The notes below the pieces were generated by a model. The model saw nothing but the letters and a program-made list of their open reading frames with translations. It had not been told where the DNA came from and made no database searches. Both the position numbers and the translations under genes were made by a program. A DNA stretch of 64,000 nt. Origin: Phytophthora colocasiae. Lineage: Eukaryota; Oomycota; Peronosporomycetes; Peronosporales; Peronosporaceae. Position 1 is the stretch's first letter; every line of letters begins with the position of its first letter. Positions 10,489 to 19,691 of the stretch are shown piece after piece. The stretch lies in assembly GCA_018806915.1 (NCBI GenBank), contig JAGKQI010000105.1:3844001-3908000 (forward strand). Reading direction: 5' to 3'.

Positions 10489-12107
10489 CAGACAACGACA
10501 CAAAAACACGGGCCAAACAGGCCACAGTACAATGCGCTGATTGGGTAATACAGAGTTCAAGGAAAGTATAAAAAATCCATTTATTAAACTGTCATTGATT
10601 CAACCCTAGGAATAGCTGTCTGGAAGCTACGAATTACTAGCTCGTCCGAAAACTCTTCCCACGCCTTGATTGTATCCTTGATAGCTTTAAGACGTTTTTC
10701 AGGAGCAGAGAGGCTCTTTGTAGAAGTAAAGCAACCTCTAATCCGTGCTTTTAGTGGTCCCATTACCCCGACGTCCAGTGGCTGGCAAACAGAAGTGCGT
10801 TTGGGGGGTAAAGGGACCACAGTAGCGCAGGACTCTTCCGCGGCAACTCGCACACCTTGCTCGGACACATGGCTCTCAAAGTTGTCCACAAGAAGCACGG
10901 CTGGGCCATCAATTTCATACTTTAGGAGGTTTTATTATAAAATTGCCATCCTGCCGCATCCATCCACCCAGCCTCTTGTACCGTGTAAAGTGTCCTTTTG
11001 GAAGAGTACGGATCTCCTTGGTATCAATCGTGCCACCCAATTTTCCTCTCAAAATGAAAAGAATAGGAGTTTTTTCCTAAAACAATAAATATTATTAAAA
11101 ATAAAATAGATATACAAAAACCATCAGCTCGTATTGTCAGGACTGCTGTCATACGTCCGCAGTGCTTCGTGAGGTCTTTGACCTTTGCCGACCCTCTTCT
11201 CCCTTTGACGCCCCAGATTCTTACAGGCGGCATGTCGAAATTAATTGAAGGTTTCGTCCATATTATATATTTCGGATGGTGAGTAGGAGCTGTAGACAGA
11301 CCAAAACTCAATAGCAAAGTCCTGCTTGATCTGTAATAGATCCAAGCACGGCAACTTCGTTTCTTGAGCTTTTTGTGTCGAAAACCCATAACTTAAAACA
11401 GTACATAATGACAATACAGAGCATTTTTAGTATTAATATAATTGTAAATGTACTGAGACAAGTGATTTACCGTTTTGCTGTTCTCTGCAGTAGTCTCTCC
11501 AGCGCTTTTCGACAGCTCTGTGGTGACGTCTTTCCTTCTTCATATTGTTCTAGCCATTCTTCAAAGTTCTCTTCTATAAAACCTATCATTATGGACGTAG
11601 TAAGCCACTACATAGACATTTACGTTATAAATAATTCAACAATTGTAAAGACTGATAAAACTTACCTCTTCGTCTCGGCGAGTGTCCTTCATGAAGGTGA
11701 CAAGGAGCTGCGGGGTGAACGGAAAGCTTTCCTTGCGCCCCTGCCCTTTGTCGTCTTAGACAACTTGTTTCCCATGTACGCTCGGAGTTTGTCACGCGCC
11801 CGCCACCACCCGTCCACGGTCCCATGGGGGTACCCGAGCTCGGCGACCGTTGCGGTCAAGCCGATCCGCTCGATGGATTCCAGCGCCTCCTGCTTCACTT
11901 TTACGGTGTAGCTGTGTTGCTTCCGCGGCATTTTATACAGTGGTAGGACTGGCCGGTGCCCCGGCGTTTTAGCTGCTGGCCATCCAATTTTTACATTTTC
12001 AAGGTTCGTAATGTATAGTGTTTTTCTAGCAATTGGATTGGTCAAAATAAATGCATTTTCTCGTGTTCCCGGGTTTTGTGTTGCCCGGGTATTTGTGTCG
12101 TTGTCTG
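10489..12107 (-). mobile_element. pogo-like (Tc1/mariner superfamily) DNA transposon
   Basis: The 1.6-kb unit has matching ends: CAGACAACGACACAAAAAC at 10489 and the complementary sequence ending at 12107 (one mismatch and an extra C further in). Both ends are flanked by TA (10487-10488, 12108-12109), the target duplication of the superfamily. The single gene inside has a helix-turn-helix and a DDE_1 domain and runs on the minus strand. Confidence 0.85.
10584..11931 (-). pseudogene. pogo-like DDE_1 transposase with introns, partly broken
   Basis: The start ATG at 11931 opens with MPRKQHSYTVKVKQEAL and a helix-turn-helix (LTATVAELGYPHGTVDGWW). After a frame change near 11740, a GTAAGT intron follows RRDEE. 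The catalytic domain shows the first Asp in IYNMDETFN (about 11265), then KGRRGSAKV and LTIRADG. An AT-rich intron (about 11115-11075) precedes KKTPILFILRGKLGGTID. The second Asp is in AVLLVDNFESHV (10890) and the third acidic position near LDVGVMGPLK. A stop at TFN, a stop at about 10920 and the N-terminal shift suggest inactivity, unless they are sequence errors or further introns. DDE_1 transposases cut and paste the element by its inverted ends. Confidence 0.8.
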
Positions 12108-12109
12108 TA

Positions 12110-13150
12110 GCCGTAGGAAATTAGTTAGGAGTAACCTTGCTTAGACGTCAATGCGCCTGTTTCTAACAGGCTTCGAAATAAGTACCTAATATAAGGGGTT
12201 CGAGTCCTCCCTTCCCCCCCCCCCCCCTCATTCTGAACAGTCCACACAGAAACTCGGTGGCGAATTCATCGAGCCGTAACGAAACGGGTGCAAGCGCCTG
12301 TAAAACCTGCCAATTCAAGCAGTCTGAAACGGTGCAAAGGATTTACCTGAACTGCGGTGAAATGACGTGGCCAAGGCCAGGAACACTCGTCCAACGTCTC
12401 TTCACGATACAAAATATCCGCTGTCTTTCTAGTCATCGCCACCGGGATAGAGAGGACAGCGGTGACGCCCGGGACGAACAGCGGTCGGCGCTTGTTGTGG
12501 CGACCGTCCTCGCTCTGTGAACCTGTCGCAGTGGCTTGCTTGAGGCAGGCGATACAGGCATTATCTTTCAAAATCTCACGCCCAGCCGGTGCTCAAATGC
12601 ACAGCTGAAAGCTGCATCCTGCAAGCTCACCAGACTGCGCTGGCAAACATTTCGCTACGGGCTCACCAGATTTGCGCGTGTCCGTACGGTATTAGCATAA
12701 GCAGTTTAGTCGAGATTCTTGAGAAGCTGTGAACAAGGCCAGCAGACAGGAGCCAACCGAGAGCTCAGCTCTGTGCTGCACCACTTCACAGCAGAGGAGA
12801 ACGCCTCAAATTTTGCGGCGTCAAGTGGAGCTCTTGGTACGAGATTTTCCCGTTTGCAATGCACACTGCAATTGCCACATTGCAGTTTTAAACTCGTGCA
12901 ACGTGACGACCATCTGTAAATCAGCCAATCACAACAATTCTGCCAGATTAATGGCCAATTAAAGGAAAAAGGCGGGGGTGGAATAGGCGCGGCGGTGAGT
13001 AATGGCGAGTCGGTCTCGGCGCTGCCACACAAGCCAGCGCCGCTCCGCCCGACCAGAGCTGCGCCGCCATGGTGCCCTTCATTCGCGAAAACTTCGAGCG
13101 ACGGGCAATCCGTGAGGACCAGTGGCTCAGTAGCAAACAGCAGCAGCAGG
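12110..13150. other. Gap between pogo element and PX gene
   Basis: No gene is supported. The gap has a B-box-like GGTTCGAGTCC at 12197-12207, a run of 14 C at 12214-12227, and then unique sequence that should contain the PX gene promoter and leader. GTGAGT at 12995 could be a 5' splice donor in an untranslated exon, which I cannot test. Confidence 0.4.
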
Positions 13151-14284
13151 ATGCCGAACAACAAGATGTCGAGCTCGGCCATCAACCGCCGCATGCGGCC
13201 GCTCCGGGCTACACCAGAGGCGCTTACAGCTCAGGCTTCACAACATGTGCCTCAACTTGTGGTTCGACCCACTAACCACGGTGGTGAGACGCTGCAGGTG
13301 GCCATGGGTGGCACGGCTATCGAGCGTTCGATGGTCAATGTAGGCTCCATTGCAGTGTACCACGTCAAGCCTGTGATCTCCACCGACAACAAGCTCAAAA
13401 AGAAGACCACCATCTTCGCTGTGCACGTACAGAACGCCATCACTGGGCGCAGCTGGGTGGTGCACCGCCGCTACTCGGACTTCATGATGCTTCGCGGTCT
13501 CATCGCTGAACACTTTAAGCTCTTTGGAGACGAGTTCCCACGCATTTCGGGCCTCATCGATGACCTCTACTTCCCCAAGAAGCATAAGTTCCGCCACCAA
13601 ATGGGCAAGGTTGTCGAGCACCGCTGCGACGCCTTCCTCGAGTACCTCATGGGTCTACACCGCCTCCTAATTAGTCAGCACTACCTAGCACGGCGTGACA
13701 TCAGTCCCATTGGTCTGTCCATCTTGCGTGGATTCTTGGGAAGTGCTATCGTACAGGACCCAAGCCACAAGGCGTACACGTTCCACAAGGCTATTCTGCC
13801 GATCGAACTCAGCCCAGCCGACCGCACACCAATTAACCAGTGTGGTTCACTAACTACTGTTCTCGAAGACGACGCTGAGTACGAAGTAGAGATTGAGCAC
13901 GCCGAGCCAGAATCGGAAGCGGACGTTGCGTCGCGTGATGGATCAACGGAGGGTACTGAGGATTCGCTATCAGAGGACATGAGTGATGGCGAAGATACCG
14001 AGGAGGAGCTCATGCGGATGTCGGAGCTTGTGGACCGACGACGCTCGCACAAGTACGCGCGCAACCGCCGCGTTCTGCTTTTCTTGCGTAAGGACGGCGT
14101 ATCTTCCGAGCCAGAGGTGGCTCCTGGATCCGACTCGCCCACCAATTCAGACGACGCTCCCCCATGTACTCCGCGTCCGCGTGACCGCATTCACACTGAA
14201 AAGATGTACGTACGTGCTTCCGAGATGCTCCGGCCTTCCGAGATGGTTCGCATGTCTGAGGCACCGAAGCCGATCTCGACGTAA
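13151..14284 (+). CDS. PX-domain phosphoinositide-binding protein
   Basis: The product has 377 residues if translation starts at ATG 13151. The frame is open further upstream but has no ATG there. Residues about 60-175 form a PX domain: SMVNVGSIAVYHVKPVI, the lipid-contacting RRY motif in WVVHRRYSDF (about residue 105), and the closing helices HRCDAFLEYLMGLHRLL. PX domains bind PtdIns3P on endosomal membranes. The C-terminal half is acidic and Ser/Pro-rich, looks disordered and has no second domain I recognise. The stop TAA is embedded in GTAAGT, so a further 3' exon cannot be excluded. The sorting-nexin-like role is inferred from the PX domain alone. Confidence 0.82.
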   Translation: MPNNKMSSSAINRRMRPLRATPEALTAQASQHVPQLVVRPTNHGGETLQVAMGGTAIERSMVNVGSIAVYHVKPVISTDNKLKKKTTIFAVHVQNAITGRSWVVHRRYSDFMMLRGLIAEHFKLFGDEFPRISGLIDDLYFPKKHKFRHQMGKVVEHRCDAFLEYLMGLHRLLISQHYLARRDISPIGLSILRGFLGSAIVQDPSHKAYTFHKAILPIELSPADRTPINQCGSLTTVLEDDAEYEVEIEHAEPESEADVASRDGSTEGTEDSLSEDMSDGEDTEEELMRMSELVDRRRSHKYARNRRVLLFLRKDGVSSEPEVAPGSDSPTNSDDAPPCTPRPRDRIHTEKMYVRASEMLRPSEMVRMSEAPKPIST

Positions 14285-15178
14285 GTTGCCGACGCCTGAA
14301 CCACGTTTCGGCCTCAGACCTTCGCTTCTACGTATGCCATCGCACCAGCAGACAGCAACGGAACTGACCTGCGAGATGGCATCGTGGCTGGCATCAAGAC
14401 ACAGCAGCAACTACTACTTTTGAGCCGCAACACCACCAACTGGGGGTGGTACAGCTGCGCTTGGAGTCGATTCGAAGCTCCTCGACGCACAACAAAAACC
14501 CATGACTGCCGCTCTTCCTTGCATTTAGACACTTATCACTATTTAATACAGGTTTCCCCGCCTAATTTGCAAGGGTCGGACCAAGAAAATTTCCGAGGAT
14601 GCAAAATCTGCACAGGTAACACATAAACGCAGCAACTACTGAATTAATGTAAACTTTATTAGTTGAGTGAATTCACACAGTAAGCCTGAATTCCTCCAAC
14701 AGTTCCTAAAAGTGTGAGGCGCACGTACACGTTCTTCTTGCTGGATGGCATGTTGATAATTGGTGAATGAGGCTTATGAGCACTAGCACAGCGATACACT
14801 GCAACAAATAATGTCCATTCTTAGCCTTTCGTTTACCACCGTAATGGAGCAACTTTCTAGATTACATCTATATCAGTACATTGGCGAATCTGTCTCAGCA
14901 AATCGCATCCGCATCTGCACGTCGTCATCAAGGTATATTGCTTGACACAGTTGCAAATTAAACGTGCTACCAGAATTGGACTGAATACGTTGAGCCAGTG
15001 GCTGCTAAACCCAACAAACTTGCGAGTGAAAATGATCGTGGAGTTATTTCGGCACTGCAGCGGGGAGTGCTGCTGCATTATTATAGGATTCGATATTGGA
15101 CAGGTTATAAAGGGTGGCTGCATCCTTCGATTTCTCGGCAACAGGTAGACTGCAGACCCAAGGATTCGAAATTATATT
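14285..15178. other. Intergenic sequence, PX gene 3' side
   Basis: Nothing gene-like is supported. AT-rich stretches near 14640-14670 could include the PX polyadenylation region. Confidence 0.4.
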
Positions 15179-15259
15179 TTGGTGGGTAGTAGACTAACGT
15201 TTTGGTATTGTAGACCCGAGGTATTGGTAACGTGCGCTCCTCGACAGCACCAAGCTGAG

Positions 15260-15840
15260 AAAAAGTCTGCATCCGCCGAGTCAATTAGTACGAGGGACTA
15301 TCTACTGATACTTGAAGAATCGGGGCATGGAGCTGGTGGAAGAGTATACAAAGCGTTGTACATGCCGACGTTTAGACTGCTGGCAGTCAAGGTCATTCGT
15401 GTGTACGACCAGAAGAAGTGCCACAAATGGTTCTAGAGCTCAAGTCCCTGTACGTGAATTTCGTCCCTCTTGCTACAGCTACTTTCCCGTTTAGCAATGC
15501 AGCTACATCATCAGCTGCTCAAGTGCGGCTTCATCGAGATATTAAGCTATGCTGATTAATCACCAAGTCAAGGTGAGATAGCAAGAGTCTATGTAAACCA
15601 GTGAAATGTTCTGTAGATTTCTGACTTTGGGATCTCACGCGACCTTGAAAGCACCTTGGCCAAGGCTACAACATTCACAGGCACTCTTCTTCTGCCTGTT
15701 TTATACTATTCCACAGCTAATTTAATGTCGTTCCAGATTGCATGGCGCCTGAAAGGATCAGTGGAGGAATGTATTCGTACCCTTCCGATCAGGATTACTT
15801 CTGAAGTATCGATCATGGCTTGTGGTATCGGAAAACTGCC
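15260..15840 (+). pseudogene. MAPKK-like protein kinase, broken
   Basis: Kinase signatures appear in order but out of frame. There is a glycine-rich loop and VAIK-type lysine in ESGHGAGGRVYKALYMPT and LLAVKVIRV (about 15320-15400), then QMVLELKSLY, then a catalytic loop LHRDIK (about 15530) followed by an internal stop. An intron ends TAG before ISDFGISRDLESTLAKATTF (15618-15670), the Mg-binding DFG and activation loop, and a second intron precedes CMAPERISGGMYSYPSD (about 15740). The GxGxxGxVYKAxxxPT loop and MAPERISGG resemble MAP kinase kinases. At least two frame changes and an in-frame stop make a functional product unlikely; sequence error remains possible. Confidence 0.7.
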
Positions 15841-15889
15841 CGTTCCAACCAAAGACGGCCATTGGGGTGCAGCCGTCACCTAACGACCC

Positions 15890-16584
15890 TATCTACTCCT
15901 TTCCTAACGCCCCCCTTCCACTCCGCTGAAGTGTTCCAGCCTGGTACCACTGACAGAAACTCCATCAGCTCTTGAGGGTGCGGTTCAACTGGCGTCCGTA
16001 GCTGGCAAGGGAGGCCCTCGGATTCTCCACGGAGTTGTCGTGGTCGGGGACTACATGTATTCTGTCCATCGGCGGGTCATAGACGTAGCGTATCCCGCAG
16101 ACTACGTCTTGAATCTCTTCTCACTGAAGGAGAAGGTCTCCATCGATCGCCCTTCGTTGTTATAAACAACAACGTGAGAAAAGCCGAACTCCGTTAGCAT
16201 GACCTTGAGCAGAGACTCCGCAGGGACTCGATCGCACGTATCTATCTCCACTCCAAACAGGAATACCACCTCGCTGTGGGAGCCTAGATTTGAACTAGTC
16301 CGTTGGTGCTGGTGAAGTCAATTGAGGATGTCCTTGGAATGCCCAACCTTCAGGATGAAATTGGGGCCATCAGACGTATTTTGGGTGTATGACGACGTTG
16401 ATCCACAGTGTATAACGAGATGGTGGGTGGATGGCGAACATGTTGTACCGGTATGGCAGGTAGTGCTCTACAGTCTAGCTTATCCGTGTCCATGCAGGTT
16501 AATCAATTTCAACCAATCCCAGTCCAGTTGGCGTCCTCGAATCAAATGCGCGCCAACACCAGTGGCGGTAAAGTTCCATTTGCG
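15890..16584. other. Gap upstream of the SNF2 gene
   Basis: No confident gene. A plus-strand stretch at about 15975-16160 reads GAVQLASVAGKGGPRILHG and VVVVGDYMYSVHRRVIDVAY in one frame and may be the tail of the broken kinase gene. The rest should hold the SNF2 promoter; I see no clear core element. Confidence 0.35.
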
Positions 16585-19449
16585 ATGGCGCTGGGTGTGA
16601 AGGAGAGCGTGAGCGGCAAGCTGTACCGCCTGACGGTAGACGGCGCTGAAGAGAGAGTATGCGCTGGTAAAGGAGCTGTATACTTAAGTGGCCCCAAGGT
16701 GGCGCTGCGTTGCTGTGGGAAAACGAGTATTGTGGCGACTAAACAGACCAAGCAGAGCATCCTGCGACAGGGCGACGTGGTGCTGCTGGACCAGCGCGAC
16801 GTCTTCTATGCTAATGGGACGCTCACTAAGTACGAAGTGGTGGATTTGGACGCGATGCCGCCCAAGATGACGCTGAGCGTGCTGCCTACGCGCGTCCCGA
16901 GGATCACGATGACTTCTGCTGCCTCCAGTCGCCCCCGAGCTAAAACCACAAAGCTTGTGTCGTCTTTCTTCGCTCGTAGACCAAGTCCGAAGAAGAAGGA
17001 GAAGAAACAGGAGCAAGAAGTTGTGGATGTGGAGGATACAAGTACTGCTGAAGACGTTGAAGACGAGGAAGAAGAACTGGCACCGTCGATGAGGCGGCGT
17101 GGTAAACGCACTCGAGCAATTATAGAATCAGATGATGAAGGTGACACCGGTGGGAATAAAGGTGCTAAAATGCAGGCCTTGGCAGAGGACTCGGACGTAT
17201 CATCTCCTGGAGAAGATGATGTGTTTGAGAAAGATCTGGAGAAATCCACGTCTGCTGCTAAAGACTGGATGGCAGCTTTCGGACGTGATGGTGTCAAGAA
17301 GCGCAAGACGGAGAATAGTAACCTTGGCTCGGACGGATGGACTAGCAGGAAACAAGAAAGGAAACCAAAAAAACGTACAGAAGCGACCTCATCCAGGTTT
17401 ACGTACGAAGACCGTAATGATTACGACGACTCGGAAGAAGACGAACATTATTCTCGATCTCATGACGAAGTCGGACAACTACTGGAAGAGTGCGAAGGAA
17501 TTGCGAGGAAATTAAGGCAGTCGGTGCGAAACTGGTCGGGCAATTCAACTAAATCAACACCGTCGAGTCCATCCACATCGCCTGGGGACGCCACAGATGA
17601 AGAGGAAGCAGTGCACATGTCGCTGGCCTCGATCAATGGAGGCGATCGACGCGTGGTAACACAGGCAGATATCCCCGATATCTGTGAAACTATTGAGTTG
17701 AAGCCATACCAGGTTGTTGGCGTCAATTGGCTGCTGTTGCTCCACGAAAACAAGGTGTCTGGTGTCTTGGCGGATGAAATGGGGCTTGGTAAGACGGTGC
17801 AGACGATTGCGTTCCTACTTCTGCTGAAATCTTTAGAGGAATCAGACAAGAGCGCTGTCGGACCTCACTTGGTGGTAGTACCGGCGAGTGTACTGAATAA
17901 CTGGACACGGGAGTTTTCGTGGATTGCACCAAACCTGCGTATTGTCAAGTACCATGGCTCAAAGGACCATCGCCGTGATATGGAGGACACACTGACAACC
18001 GACGACTTCGACATAATGCTCACTACCTACGCGTATTTCGAGCGCGACTCGTGCCAAGAGGAGCGCTCGTTCTTGCGAAGCTTCCAGTTCGGGTACATGA
18101 TTTTGGATGAGGGTCACAGTATTAAAAACTCCAACACTTCGCGGTTCAAGCGCATTACAGCGCTGCGTGCACGCACCCGGTTAGTTCTGAGCGGAACGCC
18201 GATCCAAAACAGCCTCAACGAACTGCTGACGATGCTTAGCTTCCTCATGCCCCGGATGTTCGACCACGGCTCAGATGAGTTGCTGAGTTTTTTTGACGGA
18301 AACGAGCAGAAGAAGTGCGACAAAGTGCGAAAGATTTTGGCTCCCTTCATCCTTCGCCGTGAAAAGAAGTACGTGCTGAGTCAACTGGTCCCAAAGACTG
18401 TATCGGTTGAGCTTGTAAAGGTTGGCGAGGACCAGCGCAAGGCGTACAGCAGTTTACTTGAATCCGTCATCAAACGCAAGGAAGCACAGGCTGCTCAAAA
18501 GGCTGCAGTGAAGGAGCGCAAGAAGAACAGGAGCAAGGAAGACAAGACTGATAGCAAGCTGCGTCAGTTGACGAATCCGTACTCTGCGTCATCTAAAGGA
18601 GACCCCAGCGCCATGTCGATATTCACACAACTACGGAAAGCTGCCAACCACCCGGTGTTGCTCCGTCGGCACTTTGTGTCAGAAGACGTATTGGAGACGA
18701 TGAGCAGATGCTTGCACCGAGCTGAGGCGTTCGGCAACCAGTGTTCCATGAGCAGAGTGCGCCAGGAACTCGAGACATACAGTGACTTCGAGTTACATGA
18801 TCTATGTGTACAGTATGGAGGGATCGACGAGCTCAAGCAGCTCCAATTACCGATGGAGACTCTTCTGGCATCGGCCAAGTTTGACTACCTGCGAACACTA
18901 CTTCCGAACCTTCAGAAAGAGGGCCATCGCGTTCTTATCTTCTCCCAGTGGACCAAGCTTCTAGACTTGCTGGAAGTACTTATGGGCCACATGGAATACC
19001 GTTATTTGCGCCTGGATGGATCGACTGATGTCCAAGAGCGACAAGGACTCATCGACACGTACAACGAAGATAAAGACATTTTCATCTTCTTGTTGTCTAC
19101 GCGTGCTGGTGGCCTCGGTATCAACCTTACAGCTGCAGACACCGTTATTTTGCACGACCTGGACTTCAACCCGACTGCCGACGAGCAGGCGTGCGATCGT
19201 TGCCACCGAATTGGTCAGACGAAGCCTGTGTCGATTTACAAACTCGTATCGGAGAATACAGTTGACCAAGATATTTACAAACTTGGTGCGTCCAAGACGG
19301 AACTTAACCACAAGATTCTGGACAAACTCAATGCGCATGGCGATAGCAAGAAAAAGGGGAAGAAGACGGATGCAGTCACCGTAGAAATGCTACTGGCGTC
19401 CGTCATCTCGGACTACAAAAGCACGCAGATGGAAGTTGAAGAGGAGTGA
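16585..19449 (+). CDS. SNF2-family ATPase, Fun30/SMARCAD1 type
   Basis: This intronless product (954 residues from ATG 16585) is an ATP-driven chromatin remodeller. In-frame ATGs exist at 16546 and earlier; I chose 16585 for its context and because the folded N-terminus starts there. Residues about 5-90 look like a small FHA-like beta domain, followed by a long acidic and basic linker. The ATPase core starts at LKPYQVVGVNWL; motif I is DEMGLGKT (about 397), motif II DEGH (about 508), motif III LSGTPIQN. The second lobe has VLIFSQWTKLLDLLEV (about 786), LLSTRAGGLGINLTAAD and CHRIGQ (about 873). DEGH and HDLDFNP fit the Fun30/SMARCAD1/Etl1 branch, which acts in heterochromatin and DNA-end resection. 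CUE domains are not seen. Confidence 0.88.
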   Translation: MALGVKESVSGKLYRLTVDGAEERVCAGKGAVYLSGPKVALRCCGKTSIVATKQTKQSILRQGDVVLLDQRDVFYANGTLTKYEVVDLDAMPPKMTLSVLPTRVPRITMTSAASSRPRAKTTKLVSSFFARRPSPKKKEKKQEQEVVDVEDTSTAEDVEDEEEELAPSMRRRGKRTRAIIESDDEGDTGGNKGAKMQALAEDSDVSSPGEDDVFEKDLEKSTSAAKDWMAAFGRDGVKKRKTENSNLGSDGWTSRKQERKPKKRTEATSSRFTYEDRNDYDDSEEDEHYSRSHDEVGQLLEECEGIARKLRQSVRNWSGNSTKSTPSSPSTSPGDATDEEEAVHMSLASINGGDRRVVTQADIPDICETIELKPYQVVGVNWLLLLHENKVSGVLADEMGLGKTVQTIAFLLLLKSLEESDKSAVGPHLVVVPASVLNNWTREFSWIAPNLRIVKYHGSKDHRRDMEDTLTTDDFDIMLTTYAYFERDSCQEERSFLRSFQFGYMILDEGHSIKNSNTSRFKRITALRARTRLVLSGTPIQNSLNELLTMLSFLMPRMFDHGSDELLSFFDGNEQKKCDKVRKILAPFILRREKKYVLSQLVPKTVSVELVKVGEDQRKAYSSLLESVIKRKEAQAAQKAAVKERKKNRSKEDKTDSKLRQLTNPYSASSKGDPSAMSIFTQLRKAANHPVLLRRHFVSEDVLETMSRCLHRAEAFGNQCSMSRVRQELETYSDFELHDLCVQYGGIDELKQLQLPMETLLASAKFDYLRTLLPNLQKEGHRVLIFSQWTKLLDLLEVLMGHMEYRYLRLDGSTDVQERQGLIDTYNEDKDIFIFLLSTRAGGLGINLTAADTVILHDLDFNPTADEQACDRCHRIGQTKPVSIYKLVSENTVDQDIYKLGASKTELNHKILDKLNAHGDSKKKGKKTDAVTVEMLLASVISDYKSTQMEVEEE

Positions 19450-19691
19450 GAAGCAGCACCCTCTCGTAGACACGGTTAATAGAGTGGCGTCGCTGGTGAG
19501 TGTCTGCATGTAGAATAAGACTTGGTTGTTTTTTCTCCTTGCTGTCAATTGGGATCCTGTAGGTATTGTGCCGCCTATGATGTCAAAATTCTAATCGTTT
19601 GTCCTAGGGGGTTATCATCGACGATGGATCGCTTCCTCTCTTGTCGCCAAACTGTTACCATGGGTGTGAGAACGTAACTAGTTTCAAGAAA

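Noticed and set aside
12214..12227. Run of 14 C
   Set aside because: A simple homopolymer; possible sequencing length error, no feature attached.
12706..13194. Minus-strand frame of 162 codons with a hydrophobic start
   Set aside because: It runs antisense across the PX gene leader, has no domain and no promoter; most likely fortuitous.
17132..17515. Second plus-strand frame inside the SNF2 gene
   Set aside because: A shadow of the acidic and basic linker of the remodeller.
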